From Opacimonas viscosa (GTDB taxonomy: Bacteria; Pseudomonadota; Gammaproteobacteria; Enterobacterales; Alteromonadaceae): 64,000 bases of DNA. The position numbers and the translations under genes were made by a program. Within the stretch, counting starts at the first letter, position 1. Every line of letters begins with the position of its first letter. This document shows positions 1 to 7,489 of the stretch, piece by piece. A model generated the notes under the pieces. That model ran no database searches and was not told the origin of the DNA. It saw only the letters and a list, made by a program, of their open reading frames with translations. The stretch lies in NCBI RefSeq assembly GCF_024199005.1, contig NZ_JANATA010000002.1, forward strand, positions 1 through 64,000, read 5' to 3'.

Positions 1-1018
1 ATTGAATAACAAAATAATCTGATGAGTTTGTACCATTTTGATTAACTCCATCTATGATTATTTTTGCACCGCTTCCCACTTCAGGCCGAGCAACTTCAAT
101 GCTTTCAATATTTTCACTAGTAACATCAAAAAAAGTAGCCGTGTTTAAGTTATCTATTGCACGGATATCTGTTGAGTTTGAGTAAAATTGTAAACTATCA
201 ATGCCATATAACGTATTTCCACCAAAAGACGTTGAAAATAATTCTTTATTAGTGGTATATATCGTGGATGCATTAATATCTAAAAACTCGAATGAATGTA
301 TTTGAGTTACTGTTTCTGAGCCCAAGGTACTAAAATACCAAATACCATTTTCATCCCAAATAAATACAGTCTCAGAGCCTTGTTCAATATAAAGTGTATC
401 TAGAGTACTGGATTCGCCTCCATGTACTTCTTTAAATTGTACTAAATCATCTGAGCTAATGTATAAATTTGATTCTCCATTTGTAGTAGACAGTATCTCG
501 AAATTTTTAAAGGTGAAATCAGCAAGATGTCCGTTGCTAGCTTTGACTTTAAATACTCCGTCACTAAGACTAGAAACATAAACTCTTCCACCAACAACCC
601 CTGTGTATGGAGTGGTTATCTTATCTTCACCTTCTCTAGCATCAATAAAAGTAGGCCGCCAAGATCTCCCAGAAATTTTAATATCGTTATTAGTTTCATC
701 AAAACTAAATTGGATATCCTCAAAAGAGCTAAAATTTCCCGTAACAGACAAGTCATCTCCATATATCGAAATTGTGTCCGTAGAACTACTATATGCTAAT
801 GTTGTTTGAGCTGAGCCTAGTATTAAAGCCTCAATAAAATCAATACCTTGTAACGCATCAATGTCCAAGTTAACTCCTGATTGAATAACAAAATAATCTG
901 ATGAGTTTGTACCATTTTGATTAACTCCATCTATTGTTATTACAGATGTCTCGGATTTAGATTCTGTTGAGACCAATAACGAAATTAAAATTACAGATAA
1001 CAATGAGAGGCTTTTCAT
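1..1018 (-). CDS. Secreted modular repeat protein, C-terminus beyond the left edge
   Basis: The frame opens with ATG at 1018 and stays open to base 1, so about 339 N-terminal residues are visible. Residues 1-20 form a Sec-type signal peptide (MKSLSLLSVILISLL, then polar residues). The mature part is rich in Asn, Ser, Thr, Asp and aromatics, has no Cys, and looks like beta-rich surface protein sequence. The motif IDGVNQNGTNSSDYFVIQ near residue 28 recurs about 293 residues later at the window edge, so the protein is probably built of long modules. Its ATG overlaps the stop of the upstream lipoprotein gene, suggesting co-translation. The region is visibly AT-richer than the core genes to the right. 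I recognise no family; adhesin or matrix protein is inference. Confidence 0.75.
   Translation of the reverse strand, partial: MKSLSLLSVILISLLVSTESKSETSVITIDGVNQNGTNSSDYFVIQSGVNLDIDALQGIDFIEALILGSAQTTLAYSSSTDTISIYGDDLSVTGNFSSFEDIQFSFDETNNDIKISGRSWRPTFIDAREGEDKITTPYTGVVGGRVYVSSLSDGVFKVKASNGHLADFTFKNFEILSTTNGESNLYISSDDLVQFKEVHGGESSTLDTLYIEQGSETVFIWDENGIWYFSTLGSETVTQIHSFEFLDINASTIYTTNKELFSTSFGGNTLYGIDSLQFYSNSTDIRAIDNLNTATFFDVTSENIESIEVARPEVGSGAKIIIDGVNQNGTNSSDYFVIQ
880..934. repeat. 55-bp perfect direct repeat, partner at 1-55
   Basis: Bases 880-934 are identical to bases 1-55. The offset is 879 bp, exactly 293 codons, so the repeat is in frame within the secreted protein. The copies diverge just beyond base 55/934. 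This marks a module boundary of a repeat protein, not a mobile element end. Confidence 0.85.
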
Positions 1019-1224
1019 ACTAATACCTTTTTGGTTATTTCGGTTTGTTTTTTATCAGAAACATTGAAATTCACACGCACATATTCACCTTCAAAATAAT
1101 CTTCTGATTGTAATATTGTAATTGAAGGAGCTGTGTTAGGAGATAAAGGTGTGGATTTTTGAGATTCTGAGCCACATCCGGCAATCATGAATAAAAGAAT
1201 TGTTAATAAATATTTTAATAGCAC
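1015..1224 (-). CDS. Small lipoprotein, unknown function
   Basis: This 69-residue protein starts with GTG at 1224, preceded by AGGAAATT as a ribosome-binding site. A lipobox (FMIAGC, Cys17) follows a hydrophobic stretch, so it should be lipidated. The remaining 50 residues are polar; a segment around residues 33-57 (SITILQSEDYFEGEYVRVNF) resembles the first strands of an immunoglobulin-like or cadherin-like domain that is cut short. Its TGA overlaps the ATG of the secreted repeat protein. It may be an accessory of that protein, or the remnant of a longer lipoprotein split by an early stop. No family recognised. Confidence 0.55.
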   Translation of the reverse strand: MLLKYLLTILLFMIAGCGSESQKSTPLSPNTAPSITILQSEDYFEGEYVRVNFNVSDKKQTEITKKVLV

Positions 1225-1492
1225 AAGAATTTCCTTATAAAGTATTAATTTTAAATTAGTTATCTAAAATTATATATAAGACAAATTCTTAGCTTAAAAG
1301 CTAAATTGGCAACTAAAAGCACTGTGATTTTTTAGGAAATAGCTAGTTCAATCGATTTTCTCAGATATTTGTATCATTAAATCCAAAAAAAACGTTGCAG
1401 CAGCAGAGGATTTGAATCTGATAGTTTGGGAATGCTCAGAGGAATAATTCAAGAAAAGTAAGTGGTTAGCATAGATGTTGAGTAAGAAAAAA

Positions 1493-1569
1493 TGGTGGCC
1501 CCTCCCAGACTCGAACTGGGGACCTAACGATTATGAGTCGTGTGCTCTAACCAACTGAGCTAAAGGGCC
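1493..1569 (-). tRNA. tRNA with CAU anticodon, most likely tRNA-Ile2 (lysidine type)
   Basis: The reverse complement folds as a 77-nt tRNA with encoded CCA. The acceptor stem is GGCCCTT with AGGGGCC, the D arm is AGCTCAGTTGGTTAGAGC, the anticodon stem-loop is ACGAC-TCATAAT-CGT, and the T arm carries GTTCGAG. The anticodon is CAT. The acceptor stem and ACGACTCATAATCGT arm resemble E. coli ileX (GGCCCCUU, GCGACTCATAATCGC) more than elongator metT. I therefore favour the Ile tRNA whose C34 is converted to lysidine by TilS; elongator tRNA-Met is the alternative. Its 3' end faces the AT-rich surface-protein region. Confidence 0.85.
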
Positions 1570-1752
1570 ATTCCTACATGAGGTTTTCTTGCTTGCAACC
1601 AAAAGTTGCGGTGCGCAGTATAAGCAGTTTTTAGAAGAATGTCATCACTACTTTGTCCATACACCTCTATTTTTTTTAGTTTTTGTACTAGTTGATTATT
1701 TTTTGTCAAAATTCCATGCACCCAAATAGAATTCTGACAAATCTAGTGGTTA

Positions 1753-3009
1753 TTAGTCAGAAATACCAAGTGTGATAAATAGACCTTCTACACTCAACCA
1801 AGACGTGAATAAAGAAAAAACTAAAATCAGGCTTAATATGACATTACTCACAAGTGTATTCTTGTATTGCCCCATGAGTGCCGTTTTATTACTCAAATAA
1901 AAGATACACAATACGGTGGCTGGTAAGATAAAAGCATTAAACGTTTGTGATAACACCATGACAAATAAAGGTCTAGCCTCAAAAATAGGGACAACTAACC
2001 CCAACAACGAAATTAAAAATACCACTATTCGATAGCGAGTTAAGGTCATAGGTTTTGGTGTTGCAGCATAATCGTTAAGTAACCACGGTAGCATCAATAC
2101 ATTCGGTAGTTGCGAGGACACTCCAGCTGCGATGATCCCTATAGCAAATATAGACGCTGCAAAAGCACCGGCTAGCGGCTCTAGCAACGCCATCATTTGT
2201 GAAGATTTCTCCAATGATATCCCACTGACATACAGTGTCCCTGCTGTCGATGCCATGATAGCGGCACTGATAATAAACATGAGAAACACCGAGAATGCAG
2301 CATCGTTTCTTTGTTTTTTCAGATCAGCCACTTGCCAGCCAGCGGCTTTAACCAATGTTGTTCTGATAATAAATAGCCCAGAAAATACCGTCGTGCCAAC
2401 CATGGCTGCAATAATAATATGCGTTGGCTGTGCAGTATTTTGTGCCAGTACTGATAGGTTAGGAACGAGCCCTGAGAAAATATCTAGGGCCGGAGGTGTC
2501 AGAATAAAGAAATTTAGCACAAACGCACCCGCCATAATCGCAACAATGACAGCTAAGCTGCGCTCCACAAACGCTTTTTGACCTTGCCAAAAGATGAAAT
2601 ACACTAAACTGACATAAAACATCGCGAAATATATTGGTGCTATGCCGTTGGTGATGAATTGTTTGGACCACTCGTAGCTCACGTCAGCAACAATGCCCAT
2701 GACTCCCATGACACTGCCGCATACCCCGGTGGTCAAAGCAACAATAAAGAAGATTGCGACGCCAGGATGAATATGTTTTTTGAACGCTTGTAATGCCGTT
2801 TCTCCAGTTACAACTGTGTATTTACCATAAAGGTTGATCATGAAAAAGGTACATAAACAGGATGCAACAATAGTCCAAAGCAAACTCATACCGTGTTCTG
2901 CACCGGCTTTTGCCATGGCGGTGACACTGCCCGTGCCAATATTAAACCCAAGTAAGAATAATCCTGGTAAGATTAAACTGAGCCAATAGGAGATTTTTTG
3001 TTTTATCAT
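1753..3009 (-). CDS. Nramp-family permease lacking the canonical metal-binding motifs
   Basis: The 418-residue inner-membrane protein has about 11 hydrophobic segments and overall Nramp/MntH-like layout. The first helix reads LPGLFLLGFNIGTGSVTAMA where Mn/Fe Nramp proteins carry DPGN, and the helix-6 region reads AAMVGTTVFSGLF where they carry MPHN. The residues that bind divalent metal are therefore absent. It is the last gene of the uxuA/manA-like/uxuB operon, 2 bp after uxuB. Known Nramp proteins are proton-coupled metal importers; given the missing ligands and the context, transport of a hexuronate or related organic acid is a plausible inference, not shown. Family confident, substrate unknown. 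Confidence 0.75.
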   Translation of the reverse strand: MIKQKISYWLSLILPGLFLLGFNIGTGSVTAMAKAGAEHGMSLLWTIVASCLCTFFMINLYGKYTVVTGETALQAFKKHIHPGVAIFFIVALTTGVCGSVMGVMGIVADVSYEWSKQFITNGIAPIYFAMFYVSLVYFIFWQGQKAFVERSLAVIVAIMAGAFVLNFFILTPPALDIFSGLVPNLSVLAQNTAQPTHIIIAAMVGTTVFSGLFIIRTTLVKAAGWQVADLKKQRNDAAFSVFLMFIISAAIMASTAGTLYVSGISLEKSSQMMALLEPLAGAFAASIFAIGIIAAGVSSQLPNVLMLPWLLNDYAATPKPMTLTRYRIVVFLISLLGLVVPIFEARPLFVMVLSQTFNAFILPATVLCIFYLSNKTALMGQYKNTLVSNVILSLILVFSLFTSWLSVEGLFITLGISD

Positions 3010-3011
3010 GA

Positions 3012-4469
3012 TTAATCAGCCTTTGCGTTGAGTTTATTGATAAGGGTTAAGATGGATGATTGTCCAATTTCATGATAATGGCTGGCAACTTCGTGCATAA
3101 ATTTAGCGTCCGTAGAGAAGCTAAAGTGATTGGCATTAGCTACAGCTAAAACATCCATAATAGGGTCTGAAGTTGGCGAATTTTGTAGCGCTAAAAAAGT
3201 ATTTTTGGCTGGATCATTCATTGTTTCGTCAGCCATTGTTCGTTCAATAAAAACGACCCATGCTGCTAGGATAAATGCGAACCTTGAGGACTGCTGTTTA
3301 TTTTGTATCAGTTTGTCCAAGGCAGGAAACCAGCGCTGCTGAATTTTTAGCGAGGTGTCAGAACCTACCTGCAGTACCCGATAGGGAATTTTGGGCTGAG
3401 CAAAACGCGCCAGTGTTTGACTAATATAAGCATCTAAATCAATACCAGCTGGTGCATCGGTAATACTGATTAACTCTTCGCGTAAAAGACGCTCAGTGAA
3501 GTCCTTTACAGCTTTGCGCTGCATGGTCTCATGAATGTATTCATCTTGGCAGAGGTAACCAATGGTAGCGAGTATGGAGTGGGCTGCATTTAAAAAGCGT
3601 AATTTTATCGTTTCATACTCGGTAATACTTGGGACTAAAATAGCCCCAGCTTCTGCAAAAGGAGGTGCTGGGCTAACAAAGTTATCCTCAATCACCCATT
3701 GTGTATATGTCTCTGCAGGGACCGGAGACGCATCTGTGAGGGTTAACGCATCCTGTGTTTCCGCTATGATCTCGGGAGTGGTGGCCGGTGTAATACGATC
3801 CACCATAGATGAAATGAAACTGACGTTTTCTTGCATCCATGCATGAGCAAGCGGTGCAAATTGTTTCAGTAAATGACTGACTCCAGCTCGCAATTTTGCA
3901 CCACCATCTTGGATGTTATCACAGCATAAAATGGTAATAGGTGTTGCTGAAGTGTGATAACGAGCTTGAATACCTGCAGCTATAAATCCATAAATGGTTT
4001 TGGGGGATGTAGGGTTAGCGAGATCACATGAAACAGCATCTGCGGTGAAGTCTACATCACCATCTTTGAGTAAATAGGCTTTCTCGGTGATCGTGGTGGT
4101 AATCAAAGTAATGTTTTCATCAGCGACTTGGTCAATAACCCGCTGAGGATCTTCTGGAGCGACAAGGATATTCTTAATTGCGCCAATAACCCGATAAGTG
4201 GTTGGTGTATCTAATGTCGCCACAGTATACAAAAAATCTTGTTGGATCAGCTCATCACGCATCTTTGAGGAACGTAAAGAAACACCAACAATTCCAGAGT
4301 TTTTAATCCCTTTACGCAAGAGGTTATCGGCATAAACAGCTTGGTGAGCGCGATGAAAATTACCTACACCAAAATGTAATATACTGGCTGTTACTTCCGC
4401 TAACTGATAATTGGGAACGGTGACTGTTGTAGGTAAGCTATCTAATGTTGCTGCAGATAAATGCTTCAT
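3012..4469 (-). CDS. uxuB: Mannitol dehydrogenase family oxidoreductase, probably D-fructuronate reductase
   Basis: This 485-residue protein uses ATG 4469, which overlaps the TGA of the upstream gene; the frame also extends 15 codons further upstream, but the overlap start fits the operon. The N-terminal Rossmann part has LHFGVGNFHRAHQ, the middle has CDNIQ and SMVDRITPAT, and the C-terminal domain has KLRFLNAAHS, giving the Lys, Asn and His catalytic set of polyol-specific long-chain dehydrogenases. With uxuA in the operon, NADH-dependent reduction of fructuronate to mannonate is the best reading. Mannitol 2-dehydrogenase has the same motifs and cannot be excluded. About the length of E. coli UxuB. 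Confidence 0.8.
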   Translation of the reverse strand: MKHLSAATLDSLPTTVTVPNYQLAEVTASILHFGVGNFHRAHQAVYADNLLRKGIKNSGIVGVSLRSSKMRDELIQQDFLYTVATLDTPTTYRVIGAIKNILVAPEDPQRVIDQVADENITLITTTITEKAYLLKDGDVDFTADAVSCDLANPTSPKTIYGFIAAGIQARYHTSATPITILCCDNIQDGGAKLRAGVSHLLKQFAPLAHAWMQENVSFISSMVDRITPATTPEIIAETQDALTLTDASPVPAETYTQWVIEDNFVSPAPPFAEAGAILVPSITEYETIKLRFLNAAHSILATIGYLCQDEYIHETMQRKAVKDFTERLLREELISITDAPAGIDLDAYISQTLARFAQPKIPYRVLQVGSDTSLKIQQRWFPALDKLIQNKQQSSRFAFILAAWVVFIERTMADETMNDPAKNTFLALQNSPTSDPIMDVLAVANANHFSFSTDAKFMHEVASHYHEIGQSSILTLINKLNAKAD

Positions 4470-5569
4470 TTCTCTGGTACCACCGAGTGAGTCGGAGTTT
4501 GTCCTGGATAGCACTCCAAAATACTCAGATGATTATCTGAAATATAAGTAAATTCTTGGATAGCAGCAGGTAAAAAGAAAGTTTCCCATTGGTGCAGTGG
4601 GATGGTTTCTCCATCAATCACAATAGCGCCATTGCCTTCTGCAACAATCCCGATAAAAAAACTATCTTCTTCACGAGGCAACTTTGTTTTAACTGTTGCA
4701 CGTTTGACGGTGAAGCAATCTGTCAATTCTGGTCCGATTAAACAAGACAATTCATTATCTGCATTATCTGCGTGCAGCTGAATTGGTACACAACGAAATT
4801 CTTTATCTATGTCTGCTTCAACCACAGGAGAGAAGTTAAATACGTCTAATGCAGTATCAATATCTTTGCCCATAAACCTTGCGGCTTCTGGGATCACATA
4901 ACCACAGCGTTCAAACTCAAATCTGACAGCCCAGTCGGACGGCTCCATAATTTCTAGCATTAGTATGCCTTCACCCAAAGCATGCGGTCTACCGCCAGGG
5001 AGTAAGACAACATCGCCTGGTTGTACCGGAATTTTGTCAAAACAAGCTTCAATTGCCGGAATATTTTGTTCTTCAATCCATGTTTGTAATGTTTCCCGAG
5101 AGGGAGAACGCTGAAATCCCGCATAGATATAAGGTTCGGTGACTTCATCCCGGATCGCTAAAATAACGTAGGCTTCGGTCTTTCCTTTGTCTGAATTTAA
5201 CCGAGCTTTAGCAAATGCTTTGGTGGGGTGTACCTGAAAGTGTAAACGAGTGGCACTATCCAAATACTTCACGAGTGGCATATCATCTAATGGGCGGATT
5301 TCACCATTTTTCTGTCCGAGATAAAACGCTTGGTTTGCTAAAAGGACATCTCGAAACAATTCGGGTTGGGCACCCTCGATGAATACTTTGGCCTGACCTT
5401 CAGAAATGTCTTCTCGGCCAATGTTACGAGCTTCTACTAAAGAACCTATCCAATTTTCAGGAAAGTGCGTGTCCTTAGGAGTACTTTTATTTTCTATTTG
5501 GTCAAGAATTTTACCGCCTTGGTAAGTTCGCCAAACACGGTTATCTGTGAATTTGAGTAATTTATGCAT
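4466..5569 (-). CDS. Class I mannose-6-phosphate isomerase-like protein
   Basis: The 367-residue cupin-type protein has the type I phosphomannose isomerase metal site: HFQVHP near residue 115, GKTEAYVIL near 132, and PGGRPHALGEG near 193. Family members interconvert mannose 6-phosphate and fructose 6-phosphate using zinc. It overlaps uxuA by 8 bp and uxuB by 4 bp, so it is translated with them. A phosphosugar isomerase is unexpected between uxuA and uxuB, whose substrates are not phosphorylated. It may act on a related sugar or link mannose use to the operon; the sequence does not decide. It is shorter than E. coli ManA (about 391). Confidence 0.75.
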   Translation of the reverse strand: MHKLLKFTDNRVWRTYQGGKILDQIENKSTPKDTHFPENWIGSLVEARNIGREDISEGQAKVFIEGAQPELFRDVLLANQAFYLGQKNGEIRPLDDMPLVKYLDSATRLHFQVHPTKAFAKARLNSDKGKTEAYVILAIRDEVTEPYIYAGFQRSPSRETLQTWIEEQNIPAIEACFDKIPVQPGDVVLLPGGRPHALGEGILMLEIMEPSDWAVRFEFERCGYVIPEAARFMGKDIDTALDVFNFSPVVEADIDKEFRCVPIQLHADNADNELSCLIGPELTDCFTVKRATVKTKLPREEDSFFIGIVAEGNGAIVIDGETIPLHQWETFFLPAAIQEFTYISDNHLSILECYPGQTPTHSVVPEK

Positions 5570-6758
5570 GATGAGTATCGCTATGGGTGAACGCTTTAAT
5601 CACACCTCTTATCTCAGCAAGCCCTTTCAAGCGACCAATACCAGAATACCCAGGGTTCACTTGTTTGTTAATATCATCCATCATTTGGTGCCCATGGTCA
5701 GGTCTCATGTAAATTGTTTTGTCTGGAAAACGTGCTTCAGCAGCCAGTAAATTTTTAATAACTGCGACCATGTCTACATCTGAACCTAAATGCGTGTCCT
5801 CATAAAACGTACGTTGTTCATTGGGATCTCTGGACACACCACGTAAATGAGTAAAATGGATTCGCTCAGCAAAATCATGGGCCATTTGGGGTAAGTTATT
5901 GTCTGGACGACTACTGTATGTGCCAACGCATAAGGTAATACCATTGGCAACACTTGGCAGGGCTGTAAATAAAGTATCCAAATCATCAGCAGTACAAACA
6001 ATGCGTGGCAGACCTAGCATATCGCGAGGGGGATCATCAGGGTGAATGGCTAATTTCACTCCTAATTGTTCAGCAACAGGCAAAACTTGACTCAAAAAAT
6101 AGTGCAAGTTTTGGCGCAAGGTGTCTTTGGTCATGCCTTGATACTCTGCCAGTCTAGCTCTAAATGTATCCAAGCCATAAGCATCAGTCATTTTACCAGG
6201 AAGGCCCGCAATAATATTATTGGTGAGTTGCGTAATTTCCGCTGCATTCATTTCTGCAAACAATGCTTTTGCTGCAGCTAGTTCCTCTTCTGAATAATCT
6301 AGTTCAGCATTCGTGCGTTGCAAGATATGTAAATCGAATACAGCAAAGCGTTCTTGGTCAAACTTCAGTGCATAAGCACCACTTGGTAATTGAAAGTTTA
6401 GATCGGTTCTGGTCCAGTCAATGACGGGCATAAAGTTATAACAAATAACCTTGATACCACACTGCGCTAGATTCTGCATAGATTCTATCCAGGCATCAAT
6501 ATACTGCTGTGCAGTCGGTTTACCTAACTTGATATCTTCATGCACAGGAATACTTTCAACTACTGTCCATTTTAGATCGGAGAGTCCTTTGGGCGTATCT
6601 TCAATTAAGGCTTGGTGCTGTTTGATATCTGCGATGGGCCAAGTGACACCCGCTGGCACATGATGTAAGGCGGTGACTATATCAGTTGCCCCTGTTTGTC
6701 TAATATCATTAATCGTTACCGGATCATTTGGACCAAACCAGCGCCAAGATTCTTTCAT
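5562..6758 (-). CDS. uxuA: Mannonate dehydratase
   Basis: The protein has 398 residues, about the length of E. coli UxuA (394). It starts MKESWRWFGPNDPV, and carries the family blocks YNFMPVIDWTRTDL near residue 107, LAIHPDDPP near 237, LCVGTYSSRPDNN near 275 and MRPDHGHQM near 351. The His, Cys and Asp residues there supply the divalent metal site. The enzyme dehydrates D-mannonate to 2-keto-3-deoxygluconate, the entry to the Entner-Doudoroff branch. AAGGAATG precedes the ATG. It is first in a leftward operon; palindromic sequence at 6791-6890 upstream probably holds its control sites. No kdgK, kdgA or uxaC is in the window. Confidence 0.93.
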   Translation of the reverse strand: MKESWRWFGPNDPVTINDIRQTGATDIVTALHHVPAGVTWPIADIKQHQALIEDTPKGLSDLKWTVVESIPVHEDIKLGKPTAQQYIDAWIESMQNLAQCGIKVICYNFMPVIDWTRTDLNFQLPSGAYALKFDQERFAVFDLHILQRTNAELDYSEEELAAAKALFAEMNAAEITQLTNNIIAGLPGKMTDAYGLDTFRARLAEYQGMTKDTLRQNLHYFLSQVLPVAEQLGVKLAIHPDDPPRDMLGLPRIVCTADDLDTLFTALPSVANGITLCVGTYSSRPDNNLPQMAHDFAERIHFTHLRGVSRDPNEQRTFYEDTHLGSDVDMVAVIKNLLAAEARFPDKTIYMRPDHGHQMMDDINKQVNPGYSGIGRLKGLAEIRGVIKAFTHSDTHHA

Positions 6759-6790
6759 GTCATTCCTTATAAAATGTCAATTTCACACGC

Positions 6791-6811
6791 ATTTTATCGT
6801 GTTGATAAAAT
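6791..6811. promoter_or_regulatory. Inverted repeat upstream of uxuA, candidate operator
   Basis: Perfect 8-bp arms ATTTTATC (6791-6798) and GATAAAAT (6804-6811) are separated by GTGTT. The repeat lies 33-53 bp upstream of the uxuA start in the 318-bp divergent gap to the gene at 7077. Position and symmetry suggest a repressor site. The regulator is unknown, and no regulator gene is adjacent. Confidence 0.4.
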
Positions 6812-6855
6812 GTTTAAAATGTTACCAAATACTACATTAGGTAAACCATTTCATC

Positions 6856-6890
6856 AAACCAATTGTGCGCTTTTGGAGGTCAAATTGGTA
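6856..6890. promoter_or_regulatory. Paired ACCAATT/AATTGGT half-sites in the uxuA upstream region
   Basis: AAACCAATT (6856-6864) and AAATTGGTA (6882-6890) form an inverted pair 17 bp apart; further GGTAA/TTACC elements occur at 6821-6845. UxuR/ExuR-type GntR repressors are known to bind sites built of AATTGGTA and its complement, so these may be operator halves. The wide spacing makes this uncertain. Nothing else is evident between 6759 and 7076. Confidence 0.3.
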
Positions 6891-7076
6891 AGTTTGATAG
6901 TGCTATCATTTGCCTTTTTATTTAGTCAGCCTCGATATCGAGTTTTAGCCTATACTTGAATAACCTATTTTTGTACAAAATAATGCACAAACACATAAGT
7001 ATTTTCGAATGTAGGCCGATACGATTCATTATTAGGAAATTTCTCGTTTAGGAAGAACAGAAAGAGGACAAATGTC

Positions 7077-7406
7077 ATGATAGAAAGACCTTATTTACTC
7101 AGTGGCCGCAATACCATTATTCACAAAGTTAGAAAATACGATTTGCTCATCATCAATGGTATGGAACACCCTGCATTGTTAGTGACTCACAGAGGTATCA
7201 CGGAATTTTCAGGCAGAGTTCCTGAGACCAAACGCGATGCCAAAATGCAAGATATGGAAATGGTGGATATCAGTTCAGCTGAAGTTTTTGGCGATGAAAA
7301 AACCTTGTTATTTGTGCAAACTATTAATGGCAAAGAATACAAAATCGATTACTCCAAAATCGGCACAGAACATTTTATGAAAATGCATCAAGCAAGCATT
7401 TTCTAA
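7077..7406 (+). CDS. Conserved-looking small cytoplasmic protein, unknown function
   Basis: This 109-residue protein starts at ATG 7077 behind AGAGGAC; an ATG at 7073 is closed after two codons. It has no signal peptide, membrane segment or Cys. Alternating hydrophobic residues (YDLLIINGMEHPALLVTH, then KTLLFVQTINGKEYKIDY) suggest a small beta-rich fold. It is divergent from the uxu operon and followed by a promoter for the next gene, so it appears monocistronic. I do not recognise the family. Confidence 0.65.
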   Translation: MIERPYLLSGRNTIIHKVRKYDLLIINGMEHPALLVTHRGITEFSGRVPETKRDAKMQDMEMVDISSAEVFGDEKTLLFVQTINGKEYKIDYSKIGTEHFMKMHQASIF

Positions 7407-7431
7407 GTGTTTCATAAGACTAATAGCGGGC

Positions 7432-7473
7432 TTTACAGCCACACAAGGTCCACTTATAATGATTATCATTATA
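7432..7473 (+). promoter_or_regulatory. Sigma-70 promoter overlapped by a Fur-box-like palindrome
   Basis: TTTACA (7432-7437) and TATAAT (7455-7460) are spaced 17 bp, a near-consensus promoter. The -10 box is the left end of a 19-bp palindrome TATAATGATTATCATTATA (7455-7473), matching 16 of 19 positions of the Fur consensus GATAATGATAATCATTATC. Fur bound there would cover the -10 element and start site. Outer arms AAGGTCCA (7445-7452) and TGGACCTT (7479-7486), with a T run, could also form a hairpin. The promoter serves the dehydrogenase gene at 7490. Confidence 0.75.
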
Positions 7474-7489
7474 CGAAATGGACCTTTTT

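Noticed and set aside
527-809. Plus-strand frames within 527-809
   Set aside because: They oppose the uninterrupted 339-codon secreted-protein frame and lack start signals.
5547-6959. Plus-strand frames opposite uxuA and its upstream region
   Set aside because: They lie antisense to clear uxuA/manA-like coding sequence or run through palindromic control DNA, with no ribosome-binding site or family similarity.
6896-6960. CGATATCG palindrome and flanking sequence as an operator or origin element
   Set aside because: The palindrome is only 8 bp and isolated, with no supporting repeats or neighbouring gene.
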